This document shows, piece after piece, positions 37,301 through 46,600 of a stretch of DNA of 64,000 nt. Both the position numbers and the translations under genes were made by a program. The stretch is from Symsagittifera roscoffensis (lineage: Eukaryota; Xenacoelomorpha; Acoela; Convolutidae), in assembly GCF_963678635.1 (NCBI RefSeq), contig NC_087064.1, positions 62,365,548 to 62,429,547 on the forward strand, in the 5' to 3' direction. The notes under the pieces were generated by a model. The model had not been told where the DNA came from. It searched no databases and saw nothing but the letters and a program-made list of their open reading frames with translations. Each line of letters starts with the position of its first letter. Position 1 is the stretch's first letter.

Positions 37301-40300
37301 GTTGCTCCAGTCAGAGTGCGGTCACTCCTTTTGGATTTATAACCGGTTGACTTTATCCCCGCCATGAGAATGGGTGGCACCATCGCTATATCAGTTAATA
37401 TTCTATCTGTGCCAGACAATTGATAATCACCTTGCCCCAAATCCATGACTTCCTCGACTCGTTTTCTTTTCACTGAGTTACCAGCTTTCATCGATATTTC
37501 CGAATCCACTTTCGTCTTTCCAATCCTCCTCGGCATCACTCTGCTGCCTAACTTCATTTTCATCGCATTGATTTTATCAATCACCATTTTCGATCGCATC
37601 GTTCCTCTCCTGGTCCTTGACAGGTACACCACCTCTCCTTCATTGTCCTGCGGTGTCATCTTGATGGGAGAATTCACTTCACTCTCATCAGTGGCTGAGT
37701 CGATCAATAACTCACTCAGTCTCCCTTCACACTCATCAAGCTTGTCAAGTACTTCTCTCATCAAGGGTTGATTGAGACCTGTTTTGAGAATGGACTGGGT
37801 CCCATAGCTCTGAATCACAGTCCAGACTTCTTCCATGAACGCCACTCTGTCCAGCTTACATCCCGTCCTACTCTCGTGGTCTCGGTGATGTACTTCCCAT
37901 TCTTCTTCGGGCAGCGTTCCCAAGAAAGGTACTCTGGCTGAGGCCTCTATTCTTCTCCTCCGAGGTGATTCCATGAGGATTCTCTGATCGTTATTTCTTG
38001 TATTGCCAGGAGAGCTGCTCTCCGGCAAATTCCGTTTCATCTCCTCAAAGGCTGACGGAGGTTCCAGTGTCGAGATGCCTTCATCCGCTGGCTCAGTCGT
38101 TTCCAACGTGTCTGCATTATTCTCAAGATCACTGAAGATATTGAAATCCAGGCTGGATGTTCCTCCTGTCGATGCCCTGTCGTCCTCCCCACCAGCTTGA
38201 TCTTGTTGCATGGGTTCTTCAGTCTGACGGTTTCCACCCTGTCCGTCATCTCCCTCTGACTTGTCCCTATTCGAGTTCGATGGTCCTTGTTTGTCATTGT
38301 CAGCTTCTTCCTGGAATCTCGGTATGAGCAATGTACCGGCTGATTTATCTTCCTCTTCTCCATGGACCACTTTGATTTCTTCGCAGCCGAAGGGTGCTAG
38401 GGAAATTCTCGTCTGCAATACTCCCGCAGCTTTCATCTCTTTTCTCACACTGGTCAGGATTACTGAGGCTTCAGGCAATTCAGTCCTGCCTCTCATCCTC
38501 ATTGGAGCTAAGCCTAGTCCCCTCCACTCCTGATCAAATCTTCCAGGCTTGGGAGTCGCGGCGTTGCTTATTCGCCTTCTCGTCGCTTGATCCGTGTATG
38601 CAAATCGTGTGTACTGTAACACGGCGGCATTTCTCCCCACGAAGTATGGATCCATCGTCGCCGAGAAATTCCCTACTCTCCTTTCATTGGTTTCGAATGC
38701 TCTCAACCTAGGAGTTTGTACTACGGAGACTGCTCCGAGCAACATCCTTCTTATCAGAGGGAATTCAGGGATTGCTTCGGGTAGCTTCTTGTAATCGCCC
38801 CAGTCCTTCGTCTCTTCTCTCACCTTGTGATACGCTGCTGTGAGACGAGGCACTCTGGTCATTTCACCATTCGTTTTGTCATAGGGCCTCAGATTCCAAA
38901 GTTTTGGAAACACCTCGATGTGCCCTCTTTCTACTTCTCCCATGCGGTCACAGAAGTGATCGTCAAAATTGATGACTGTCATCTCTGGCTCCGATATTTT
39001 CGCAAATAACAGATCTTCACTCATGAGCTCTCGCAATGCGTGCTGCTCACACCAGTTCAGTGTACTACCGTCCACTGCCGATATGAGGTTCAGGTGCAAC
39101 ACCGACCTCCTATATGCTTCCACTTTAACGTCAGGGAACGCAAAGGTGACTGCTGGTCCATAGATCACTGTCACGAACTCCGTGACTCCTCTGATCAGCG
39201 CCAAGGGATCGATCCTCATAGCTAAGCTCAAATCTGTTAACAGCGGCATGCCTCCAATATGTCGTCTAACATCTTCCTCTCTTTCAATTGTCTCGTCTTC
39301 TCCGGTTCCAAAGCGATTTTGCTGCAAGAGATACTGGATAAGAGTGTGTCTCAGGTCTCTTATTTTGTTCCACGAGTCTGTGGATTTCTTCATATCCAGA
39401 TTCCTCACTCTCTCTTTCATCTGCTCTGGACAACGTGCCAGTTTAATCAGTCCTCCCAAGTTTCCGTGGGTTATTGCTATCAATGTCAGAAGTCCATCTA
39501 GTCGCAGGTTCTGTATTCCATCCGTAAGCAGTATCACCGGTCCTTTCACGAAATTCTCCGCTCCAAATGTCACGAACAGGGCTATTAATTCCACTATCGA
39601 TACTTTCACTACCGCTTGGAGGAATTCCTTTATCAAGTAGTGCGAGACTTTCGGGTAGACTTTTGCCAAAAAGGACGCGGTCCATCCGGCTCCCAACCCT
39701 TCTAGCATGCTGTCTGTCCTTTCAAATCCCTCCTGTCCTTTCACTTCCTGGGTCCAGAAGGTTTCCAGAGTAATCTGACACATTCTGTTCACGAACTCAG
39801 CTGTCTTTAATCCGGCATTTTCCGCCAGGTTCACCTCCATCAACAAGTAGGCGTGTATCTTAGTGATCATTACTGGGCCTTGCTGAAAAGCATCTGCACC
39901 CAATGCCGCTACTCTCGGATTCAGGTGTAGCCACTGGTTCGCTTCCGGCTTGGTTTTCAGCACCATCGCTTCCAGATGAGCTCTCGTCTCCAGTGAATTC
40001 TTTCTTCTCGTGTCTTCACTCGCCACTTCCATTGCTCGGAACCACAAGTCGTTGGACATCGCCGTGATCACTCGATGGTCGTCATCTATTCCTGGTTTCA
40101 GTTTGAGTTGCCGACTGAAGTTGGACAGTTCCAACCCCAGCACTTCGTCCAACACCAACATGTGTAGCGCGTGGTCCTTGAACCCTCTCATCGCGTTTGA
40201 GATATCTGACCATACTGCAGGCAGTTCAGCCTTAAGTGGCCTCAGGTTCTCCATTTCTATCATGCGATTCGGGGCTGATATGATCACATCATATTTTCCC

Positions 40301-43300
40301 TCCGAAAGTAAGGCTACCATTGCATACACAAATTTCAGTCCATCCGGGAGATATGCATATCCCGGAGACAACGCAAATACTACTCTCAACGTCACTTTAT
40401 TGAATGATCCCTCCTTTGTTGCGTCTACCACTTCACCCATTGACTCCAGGATGTCTTTTATCGCTGGCCATACTGCGTTTTCTGCTGTTGCAGGATCTCT
40501 GAGCCTGCTCAGAAAACCTCTACTGTGTAGATGGTCATTGATGCCAGCAAACACAATCGTTATCGGGTTCATTTCTGTCTGCCTTTGTACCCCTATAGCC
40601 AATGACACTGATTGCAATAGGTCTAGGTCAACTGCGGCCAGCATTATGACGTCCGGCCAAAACAAAGACTTAGAGGTGTACACGAACTCTGAATTCGCTA
40701 CTACCATGATTTTGGCCTTTCTCATCTCTGCTTTGTCGTAGGCGGCAAAGATGGTCTCATCTTTCTTTATCGCTGTCAATCCGCCATATCTCTGGGCATC
40801 ACCATCTTGGTTCACTAGTTTTGGGTACACTCTCTCCTTCACATGACCAGGTGGTGTCGTCAATTGCCTAAATATCTTCACGTGTTGTCCAATCGGCGCT
40901 CTCGCCGTCAGGAATCTTCCTGGCCTTTCTTCACGATTCCTCTCATCATGGTTCAATCTCACATCTTGCAACGGTCTTGCATTCACAGGTCCTATTGTGT
41001 TGTTGGAGGGCAGTCCCTCCAAGTCGGCAAATCTGAAGGCCGTCGTGGAGCTGAAATTTATGCTAGCGGCTATCAACCAGTCTACGCCGGTTATCGAGTA
41101 CAATCTGCTGACGGATAGCGTCGCTCCATTCAGCATCCTCCTTGCATCTTCGATGAAGCTCACTCTCTGTAGGTCCAGCTTCATTAGTTCTTCTTTGTAT
41201 ATATGCCAAGGAGACGGTATGGATCGCGACCACATCAATGAGCCTCTGCTCGGTCTCTCCTCTCGACTGGTACTCGTCGTCTCCGATCTAGTGTCCGATC
41301 TGGATGTGCCTGCTACTTCCTCGATTGGTTGGTTGACAGGTCCTATCCTTTTCCTAGGATGAATTGTCCTCCTCATCGGTGCTTCTCCCAACCGATCTTG
41401 TACGTCTGTTCTTCGACCTGGTTCACCGGAGCTTTGTTGCCGGTAATTTGTGACGGCTGGGACCGTACCCAAGCGTGTTTCCAGGTTAGGAGGTACAAAG
41501 GTGGTGATCACCGTATCACTCACCGTTCCCTCTTCCTTCAGTACTCCTGTGTCAAAGAGTTCTGCTTCCAGCTCATCCAACCGTTCTTGGAAGACTCGAT
41601 TCAACCAAGCTTGTCCTTCGACACTGTCGAAGTGGATGCCATCTGTGGTCAGTCTGGCTTGATTCATGGCTCTCAATTCATGTTCAATGTCCATGAGGAT
41701 CATTCTTCCGGCATTTCGATTTGCTAGGTTTCTCAAGATGTTGTTCCATCTCATGACTCCCTCGTTGTGCCTTCTTCCTGATGCTGTCAGGCTTCTTGCG
41801 TTCATTGGCACCGTGCAAACGGTCAGTACCGCGCAACTGAACTTCTGCCAGAGAGTAGTAAACAAACACACCATCATTGATTCCCACAGTGCTTCCTGCT
41901 CATCTGATCCTCTGGAGATATCATTCGTCCCAACTAAGATCATCACATTGGGTATCTTCCCTGGATTCATCAGCTCCACCATGCGATATAATTGGGCAAT
42001 CGTCGCGCCTCCAAAGGCCATCACCGTGGTGACCCATGAGGTCCTCAAATTCAACAGCACTCTGACTAAGCTGTCTCCCAATATCAGGTGAGATGTCCCG
42101 AGTGGTGGTTGCTGCAGGTTCACAGCCGGGCTCCAGGTAGCTCGATTGAAGCAGGCTCTCGGATCTGTCTCCGGAACTCCCGTGAAATTATACTTCAATT
42201 GATTATTCTTCTGCACGTCTATTACACGAGACACTTTCTTCGCTGGCATCTTCCTTACTTTCCTCTCTGGGATTCTCGAGTTCCCCATGAGTGGTGTCAC
42301 GTTACTCATCCCTTGTCTGATTACTGTCTGGGAGAGTTGTACTCTGCCCGTATCGTCAATCGTTCCATAGGGTGCAGTCACCCCGGAACCTGGTGCATTC
42401 TTGTTAGCGACCAATCGTCCAGCTGTCTCTATCAGTTTTCTCACTGTCTGTTCTACGACGGGATCACCCAAGGTGTCACTAGGATCCGGGATTGTTACTC
42501 GGTTCGTCTCTGCTGGAAGCCGTGTCTCCGTTGTTTGACTCATTTCTCGAGGTGTCAAGAGCTCCATCGGGGACTGCCCACGAGGAATATCCCTTGCAGG
42601 TATCACTTTCTCAATGGACGTCGTCAACGCCACCTGCTCCGATCGCTCTTTGTATTCCTGCCTTAAGCGTTCGATCTCTTGACCCTGCTTTTTGTTGCAG
42701 TCTTCAAACAACTTTCTCCACATGTCCCGGTCTTCCTCCATCGCCAGCATGGTCTTCGTCATCTCGTCTAACTCCTTCTTCGTACTTCTCAACTGATCGT
42801 TCATCTCGTCCAGATCTTGTATGGTTTGGTTCGTCTGAACCTTCTGTGTTACTTTCGCCCCTTTTGGTGGCACAGCTGCTCTCAGTGGTGAACCAGACGA
42901 GGTCGCCTCGCTGTTCATCTCCCGATGCATTCTCGTCAGCCCAGGTTTGGGCTTGGAGGGCATTGGCATCTCACCTGGTTGGTATGTCCTAGAACTTCCC
43001 AATCCAGGCTCATTCGCCAAGTCACTCCCTGAGAGAGCCCCGTTTCTCCACCTCATCACTCTCATGTTCGGGCGGTCTAGTACTCCTCTTTCTCCATATG
43101 CTGCCATCAACAGGACTTCCGCGGGGCGGTCCCCACGGTTGTCGTGCCCCAAGATGTTGATCAGGGCGGTCAGCAACATGACCACCTCTGGGTCCTCCAG
43201 AGCGAAGTCTCGTTCGATCAGCCGACGATAGATCGCATCTACCATCGGTCCTACATATGCCTCTGCCAGGTCCATCAATTCATCCAGGTTGAAATTGTCC

Positions 43301-43302
43301 AT
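34357..43302 (-). CDS. Third ORF of the giant element (2,981 aa) with an SGNH-hydrolase domain
   Basis: This is a single open frame of 8,946 nt downstream of pol, in the position where env is found in retroviruses. A coiled coil spans about residues 161-225. A complete SGNH/GDSL-hydrolase motif set follows: GDS at 409-411 (Ser nucleophile), a Gly in AFGG near 434, GTND at 458-461, and DGIH at 554-557 (Asp-His pair). Spacing fits the family (about 165 residues). A second, weaker set lies at ANS 869-871 and GIND 920-923, with almost the same first spacing (49 versus 47) but without the Gly-Asp of block I; a DDDH at about 1073-1076 could be its His block. An acidic low-complexity stretch (about 1640-1780) separates two large regions I do not recognise. 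A Cys/His cluster sits near the C-terminus. There is no signal peptide, transmembrane helix or fusion-peptide pattern, so it is not a standard envelope. Known SGNH enzymes are esterases or lipases, and esterase-like domains occur in ORF1 of some CR1-type LINEs; the substrate here is unknown. Confidence 0.85.
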   Translation of the reverse strand: MDNFNLDELMDLAEAYVGPMVDAIYRRLIERDFALEDPEVVMLLTALINILGHDNRGDRPAEVLLMAAYGERGVLDRPNMRVMRWRNGALSGSDLANEPGLGSSRTYQPGEMPMPSKPKPGLTRMHREMNSEATSSGSPLRAAVPPKGAKVTQKVQTNQTIQDLDEMNDQLRSTKKELDEMTKTMLAMEEDRDMWRKLFEDCNKKQGQEIERLRQEYKERSEQVALTTSIEKVIPARDIPRGQSPMELLTPREMSQTTETRLPAETNRVTIPDPSDTLGDPVVEQTVRKLIETAGRLVANKNAPGSGVTAPYGTIDDTGRVQLSQTVIRQGMSNVTPLMGNSRIPERKVRKMPAKKVSRVIDVQKNNQLKYNFTGVPETDPRACFNRATWSPAVNLQQPPLGTSHLILGDSLVRVLLNLRTSWVTTVMAFGGATIAQLYRMVELMNPGKIPNVMILVGTNDISRGSDEQEALWESMMVCLFTTLWQKFSCAVLTVCTVPMNARSLTASGRRHNEGVMRWNNILRNLANRNAGRMILMDIEHELRAMNQARLTTDGIHFDSVEGQAWLNRVFQERLDELEAELFDTGVLKEEGTVSDTVITTFVPPNLETRLGTVPAVTNYRQQSSGEPGRRTDVQDRLGEAPMRRTIHPRKRIGPVNQPIEEVAGTSRSDTRSETTSTSREERPSRGSLMWSRSIPSPWHIYKEELMKLDLQRVSFIEDARRMLNGATLSVSRLYSITGVDWLIAASINFSSTTAFRFADLEGLPSNNTIGPVNARPLQDVRLNHDERNREERPGRFLTARAPIGQHVKIFRQLTTPPGHVKERVYPKLVNQDGDAQRYGGLTAIKKDETIFAAYDKAEMRKAKIMVVANSEFVYTSKSLFWPDVIMLAAVDLDLLQSVSLAIGVQRQTEMNPITIVFAGINDHLHSRGFLSRLRDPATAENAVWPAIKDILESMGEVVDATKEGSFNKVTLRVVFALSPGYAYLPDGLKFVYAMVALLSEGKYDVIISAPNRMIEMENLRPLKAELPAVWSDISNAMRGFKDHALHMLVLDEVLGLELSNFSRQLKLKPGIDDDHRVITAMSNDLWFRAMEVASEDTRRKNSLETRAHLEAMVLKTKPEANQWLHLNPRVAALGADAFQQGPVMITKIHAYLLMEVNLAENAGLKTAEFVNRMCQITLETFWTQEVKGQEGFERTDSMLEGLGAGWTASFLAKVYPKVSHYLIKEFLQAVVKVSIVELIALFVTFGAENFVKGPVILLTDGIQNLRLDGLLTLIAITHGNLGGLIKLARCPEQMKERVRNLDMKKSTDSWNKIRDLRHTLIQYLLQQNRFGTGEDETIEREEDVRRHIGGMPLLTDLSLAMRIDPLALIRGVTEFVTVIYGPAVTFAFPDVKVEAYRRSVLHLNLISAVDGSTLNWCEQHALRELMSEDLLFAKISEPEMTVINFDDHFCDRMGEVERGHIEVFPKLWNLRPYDKTNGEMTRVPRLTAAYHKVREETKDWGDYKKLPEAIPEFPLIRRMLLGAVSVVQTPRLRAFETNERRVGNFSATMDPYFVGRNAAVLQYTRFAYTDQATRRRISNAATPKPGRFDQEWRGLGLAPMRMRGRTELPEASVILTSVRKEMKAAGVLQTRISLAPFGCEEIKVVHGEEEDKSAGTLLIPRFQEEADNDKQGPSNSNRDKSEGDDGQGGNRQTEEPMQQDQAGGEDDRASTGGTSSLDFNIFSDLENNADTLETTEPADEGISTLEPPSAFEEMKRNLPESSSPGNTRNNDQRILMESPRRRRIEASARVPFLGTLPEEEWEVHHRDHESRTGCKLDRVAFMEEVWTVIQSYGTQSILKTGLNQPLMREVLDKLDECEGRLSELLIDSATDESEVNSPIKMTPQDNEGEVVYLSRTRRGTMRSKMVIDKINAMKMKLGSRVMPRRIGKTKVDSEISMKAGNSVKRKRVEEVMDLGQGDYQLSGTDRILTDIAMVPPILMAGIKSTGYKSKRSDRTLTGATLEMEILSQCGESKMRDFKPSPMNHGKGSVAGQLTPVEYNRLTVSETVSIDEPTGGYMEMLEYRNSARGYVVALEDEKAMEGYLETMLQGTTLKQKAYGTLASSDVEAETIEQLVSLPWKAVVLRYFEEEMRTTPRIHALVAVPYVRTELQLRLAWCMMGLTREEYDSEERKRSKEEKVFLMTNLRDLIVQEGAAVACAKRRDALCFIRFLIEQISVPALNTCVKMLKEGDERTKAMFLLAMLDMQQSKPMRVNMKEPEELEPMKKIDEIRRFSNKELRLTKESMGALPKSSEYCGPIKKKSYSYVSGIIGIAYNPFLSEDIRDCFFDYEQAVLLRFWTSRIVTTKSVNNPQAKLGLVLEEEVTAPSVPKSDKRVEFGLGFSDELLRTSLMAVWELMKPSWCPSPNADSILRATQDIQRELNADCNLRDLNIIYNVMITASKSNGEDKVELPGWGPEDWVKPGSCLAEVCGLEGHVCGSLDCVKTLEKQHKQLTVLFGNVVMKARTETELIADCHGGTDVNLVTALGFYSMFGSLESLLNLEHKHEMVTAISVEVFPGVLQTEQKYIGKWREAIETEMNIRHSETYCRPSGARYLVGSTLAPMCKSRYPVHFVAVDVRSTRTIVDQAFSVPKCVRLARMSEKSYELLCKMFSAVPERPKEELESILGKKFMGYVSGNFSDFEKQKQRGSTVTDYNAVDENDEIHRVMMEVEPLLEASGKRNWRSIMLTHDEFPCHCLLQTWWYPKRSNLVLIWDSGELPSMGLPDSSQPITIVIVGVMMAIRWLEAHVRENNRQEAPTREQLQKLDCLNDLDLFETMCKVLNIPMEVKKIWARKRLMPWFRANMTAWLYEYAKKHMSKHGRVYSEYQLDIGAGAFKRAFVTHRNAVTTAVKRISRTSERSGNEKAEMLKEDLERNVTLCLHNSFCRNRESNVDPLPCCKQRVEEQKCWRTASNSVRIVNDVLQDTETESAESVSQEEEMEN

Positions 43303-43698
43303 ACTGTTCTTTCCAAGTTTGATTTGATTTCGATTTCAAGTTTTGACTCAAGTGAGCAATTAAATGATCAATCAGGATCTAGAAAAGGAATCACGACTGT
43401 CACACCTGTCAGTTTCACCTTAATATATATCGTTAAAATTTGCTTAAAGACAGTTCAGATAAAAAGATATTTATCCTAAAATTTATTAAAATCAATTGGT
43501 TTCTAAAATTTTGGAATTCCACCTAAGATTGGACAGTCCAAACTTTGGATCTATTCCCAAGATCGTCATTTAGTTGTTCATGGTCACTAACCCCTACTTA
43601 CCCATGATCTTAATAACCTAACACATAACATAACATAACGCACCTCTCACATATTACACACAACTTAGTCTTTGGCCTAACACCCTCTCGCACATCAC
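43303..43698 (-). other. Spacer between pol and the third ORF
   Basis: 396 bp without an ORF. The third ORF starts well after the pol stop and in its own ATG context, so it probably needs a spliced or subgenomic mRNA or an internal promoter. I could not identify a decisive splice acceptor by eye. Confidence 0.5.
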
Positions 43699-46600
43699 TC
43701 AGCCTATACTTAAGTAATATTTCTTATGTAGATATACTTGTATGTTCGTATCAGAGAATATCACGTGTACAAGCGCGTACAGTTCACGAGGATGCAGTCT
43801 TCCTCTATTTGGATCGTACACTGGAAGCGAGAGCTCCTTCACGTCCATTTCCACAAGGAAGTCCCTCAGCCTCGTCAAAGACAAGACTAGGTTTTCTGGG
43901 TCCACGTGCTGCTTCTCCGTCGCCCTCGTTACCAAGAAGCACAAGTACTTTCCCGGTATCTGCGACACCGCCGGAGGTAAGGCTGCTACGCCCCCTATCC
44001 CTGGTCTTTGCTTCCAAAGGAATTCCACGTTTTTATATTCCCTCTTAAAATCTGCCGCTAGCGCCGTCCTAAAACTCATGTCTGCGGTGATAGCTACCGC
44101 ACATGTTCTGTTTGTGAGTATGAAATCACTGTCTGTTAGTATTATGTTACTAGAATATTCATTTGGTAAAGTAAAATATGACTCAACCACCCTGCCTATG
44201 TCAGGTTTCTTAGGTTCTTCGCCTGTTTCTGCTTCTAACTCTCCTGTTTCCCTTGCTATTCTTAATTTTTTTATTATCAAGTTTTCAGTGTGGGTAAGTC
44301 CTACCCCCACTCCCCGGACAAAAATATCCATCGGCGTCCCCGTCGATCGCATACCGGGTATTAAGTCAAGATTAGAAGCTGGAATGAGAAGTTGTCCTTC
44401 CTGGGCAGCCCAGGAAGGATCATCTCGTTCGGTCTTAATGTATTTCGCGCTTTCACGATCTACGTCTTGAATCGTAACGCTAGTCTCTTTAGGGTTTGAT
44501 GTCATTTCATTCAGCCACTCTAAGACACGCAGGTTCGTCAGGTCTTGTTCATTTGACTGCTGTTGCTCATCGTCGAATTCTACTTCGGGTTTCGACCAGT
44601 CATCAACCCACTCATCGTTGTGATCATCGACTATGTCAATGTCTTGTGACACGGTTATTTCCTCTAAACCCACTACTTCCTCCACTATTTTCTTTAGATC
44701 CATCCTATCCACTACAAAGTCGTCAACGTAAGGATTGTATTTCTTTCTTTGTCTCGTCCCGTCCTTCTGACGAGTCTGAATCGTGAACGGAAGATCTGGT
44801 TCCAAGTTCTTGGGAACCTCTGTCTGTTCGGGATCCCGCCAATCCTCTTCTGCGTAGGGTAAGGTTTCATCTTCCGCTTCGATCTGTTCGTTTGGATCCA
44901 GGTCCAATGGTGTATCCGTACCTTCCTCTACGACCTCGTTTCCATCGTTCTTCTCCCTGGTGCCCTTTTCATTGACCTCACAAGCAGGATCCATCATTAA
45001 ATAATCCCCTTCTTCCATGTCTGCAGGTATACACCAGTCTTCTGTCGATGGATTGTGTGGCTTGATGTTTTCGTAGTGGGCGGCCCGGCCAGTACTCAGT
45101 CTATAAAAGCGTCCCTCCTGGTGCACCTCCGTAATCATGAAGGGTCCCCTCCACTTTTTTAGAAGCTTCTTTGTTCCTTTCGGTGGTATAACGTTCTGAA
45201 ATACCCATACGTAGTCTCCCACCGAGTAGGCCTTTGCACCAGCTGCTTTCTTGTCGAATCTTTTCCTCTGCCTTGCCTGTGCCTGCTGAGTGTTTCGTCT
45301 ACACAAATCGTTCAACTCCTGTTGGCGTTTGATCACTTCCCTCACGTAGACCTGTGGGGACGTTTTCTTTCCCTCATACTCTGGGTAGAAGAATGTCAAG
45401 GGTAAAGACTTCTCGTGTCCCGTCAGCATCATGTGTGGACTGACTCCAGTGGTGGAGTGTTGCGTGCTATTATAAGCTCCCATCACCTGTGGAAGGTATC
45501 TGTCCCAATCGGTCATATACCTGGAACAATATACCCTCAGCATCGACACTAACGTCCTATTCTGTCTTTCCACTAAGCCATTCGTCTGAGGGTGGTATGT
45601 CGTGGAGTGAGCCTGAGCGACTTGTGACCGTCTCATAAGCTCTTTCGTAAGCTCGCCTACGCAAGCCGTTCCATTGTCCGATTGAAACGTCATTGGACAT
45701 CCGTGTCTTGCTATCCACGTATTGATCAGGTGGTCGCATGTCTCTTCCGCCGAGGCAGTTATGCAGGGCACGGCCTCTGCATACTTCGTGAAGTGATCTA
45801 TCATGACCAAGATTTGGTTGTAACCGCTGTCTGTCATGCATATCTTCTGGTGATCTATCTGCACCACCTCGTTGAATTCAGACGACTCAATTGATTGTAA
45901 AGGAAATCGCAACTTCCTAGGATCCTTGACCTGTTGGCATGACAGACATGCTGTCACCCATTTCTCGCATGCCTTTTTCATCCCAGGCCACTCAAAGCGC
46001 TTCAGGATCCTCTGATACACTTTGTCGATCCCTTGATGGCCCATCTGATCATGCGACCTGAATAATAGTTCTGTCTGATAGAGTTGCGGCAACACTATCG
46101 CGTTATATTTGTATAAGACCTTGTCTTCTTCTCTTCTCCTGCAAGCCACGATCCCGTCCTTGTTCAGATATAATCTCCCCTCCTTCTGCATGAAGTATTG
46201 TCTCAGGATCCTATAGCTGTCTTCTTCCAGGTCACCTTTGTCAGGTGCACCGTTTTCTATCCACCTTTTTAGGTTGCTTGTCATGCGATCATTTCTCTGC
46301 GCCCTTAGAAGGTCCGAGAGTCTGTATATCGCCTTCAAGTACGTCTTCATGACTCTCATCTGACTGTTCAGCTCGTTGGGCTGATGTGTGTCTTCTTCCA
46401 TCTTAACGCACCAAATCTTCGCCAACGGTTGTGTTTCTTGCTGAAACGGCTGAAGATCAGTCCTGACTACCTCTTTCTGCGGCAACAGGCTTATCGAACG
46501 TTTCGATACCGCTATCGTTTCTAAGTCATCCGCTGCGTTGTCAAAGACTCTTTCGCTTGGTATTAGGTAGCGATCGCTGTCCGGATCCTGGTACACCTCT

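Noticed and set aside
34357-43302. Third ORF as a retroviral envelope gene
   Set aside because: No signal peptide, transmembrane anchor, furin-like site or fusion-peptide pattern is seen, and the N-terminal part carries a coiled coil and an SGNH hydrolase instead.
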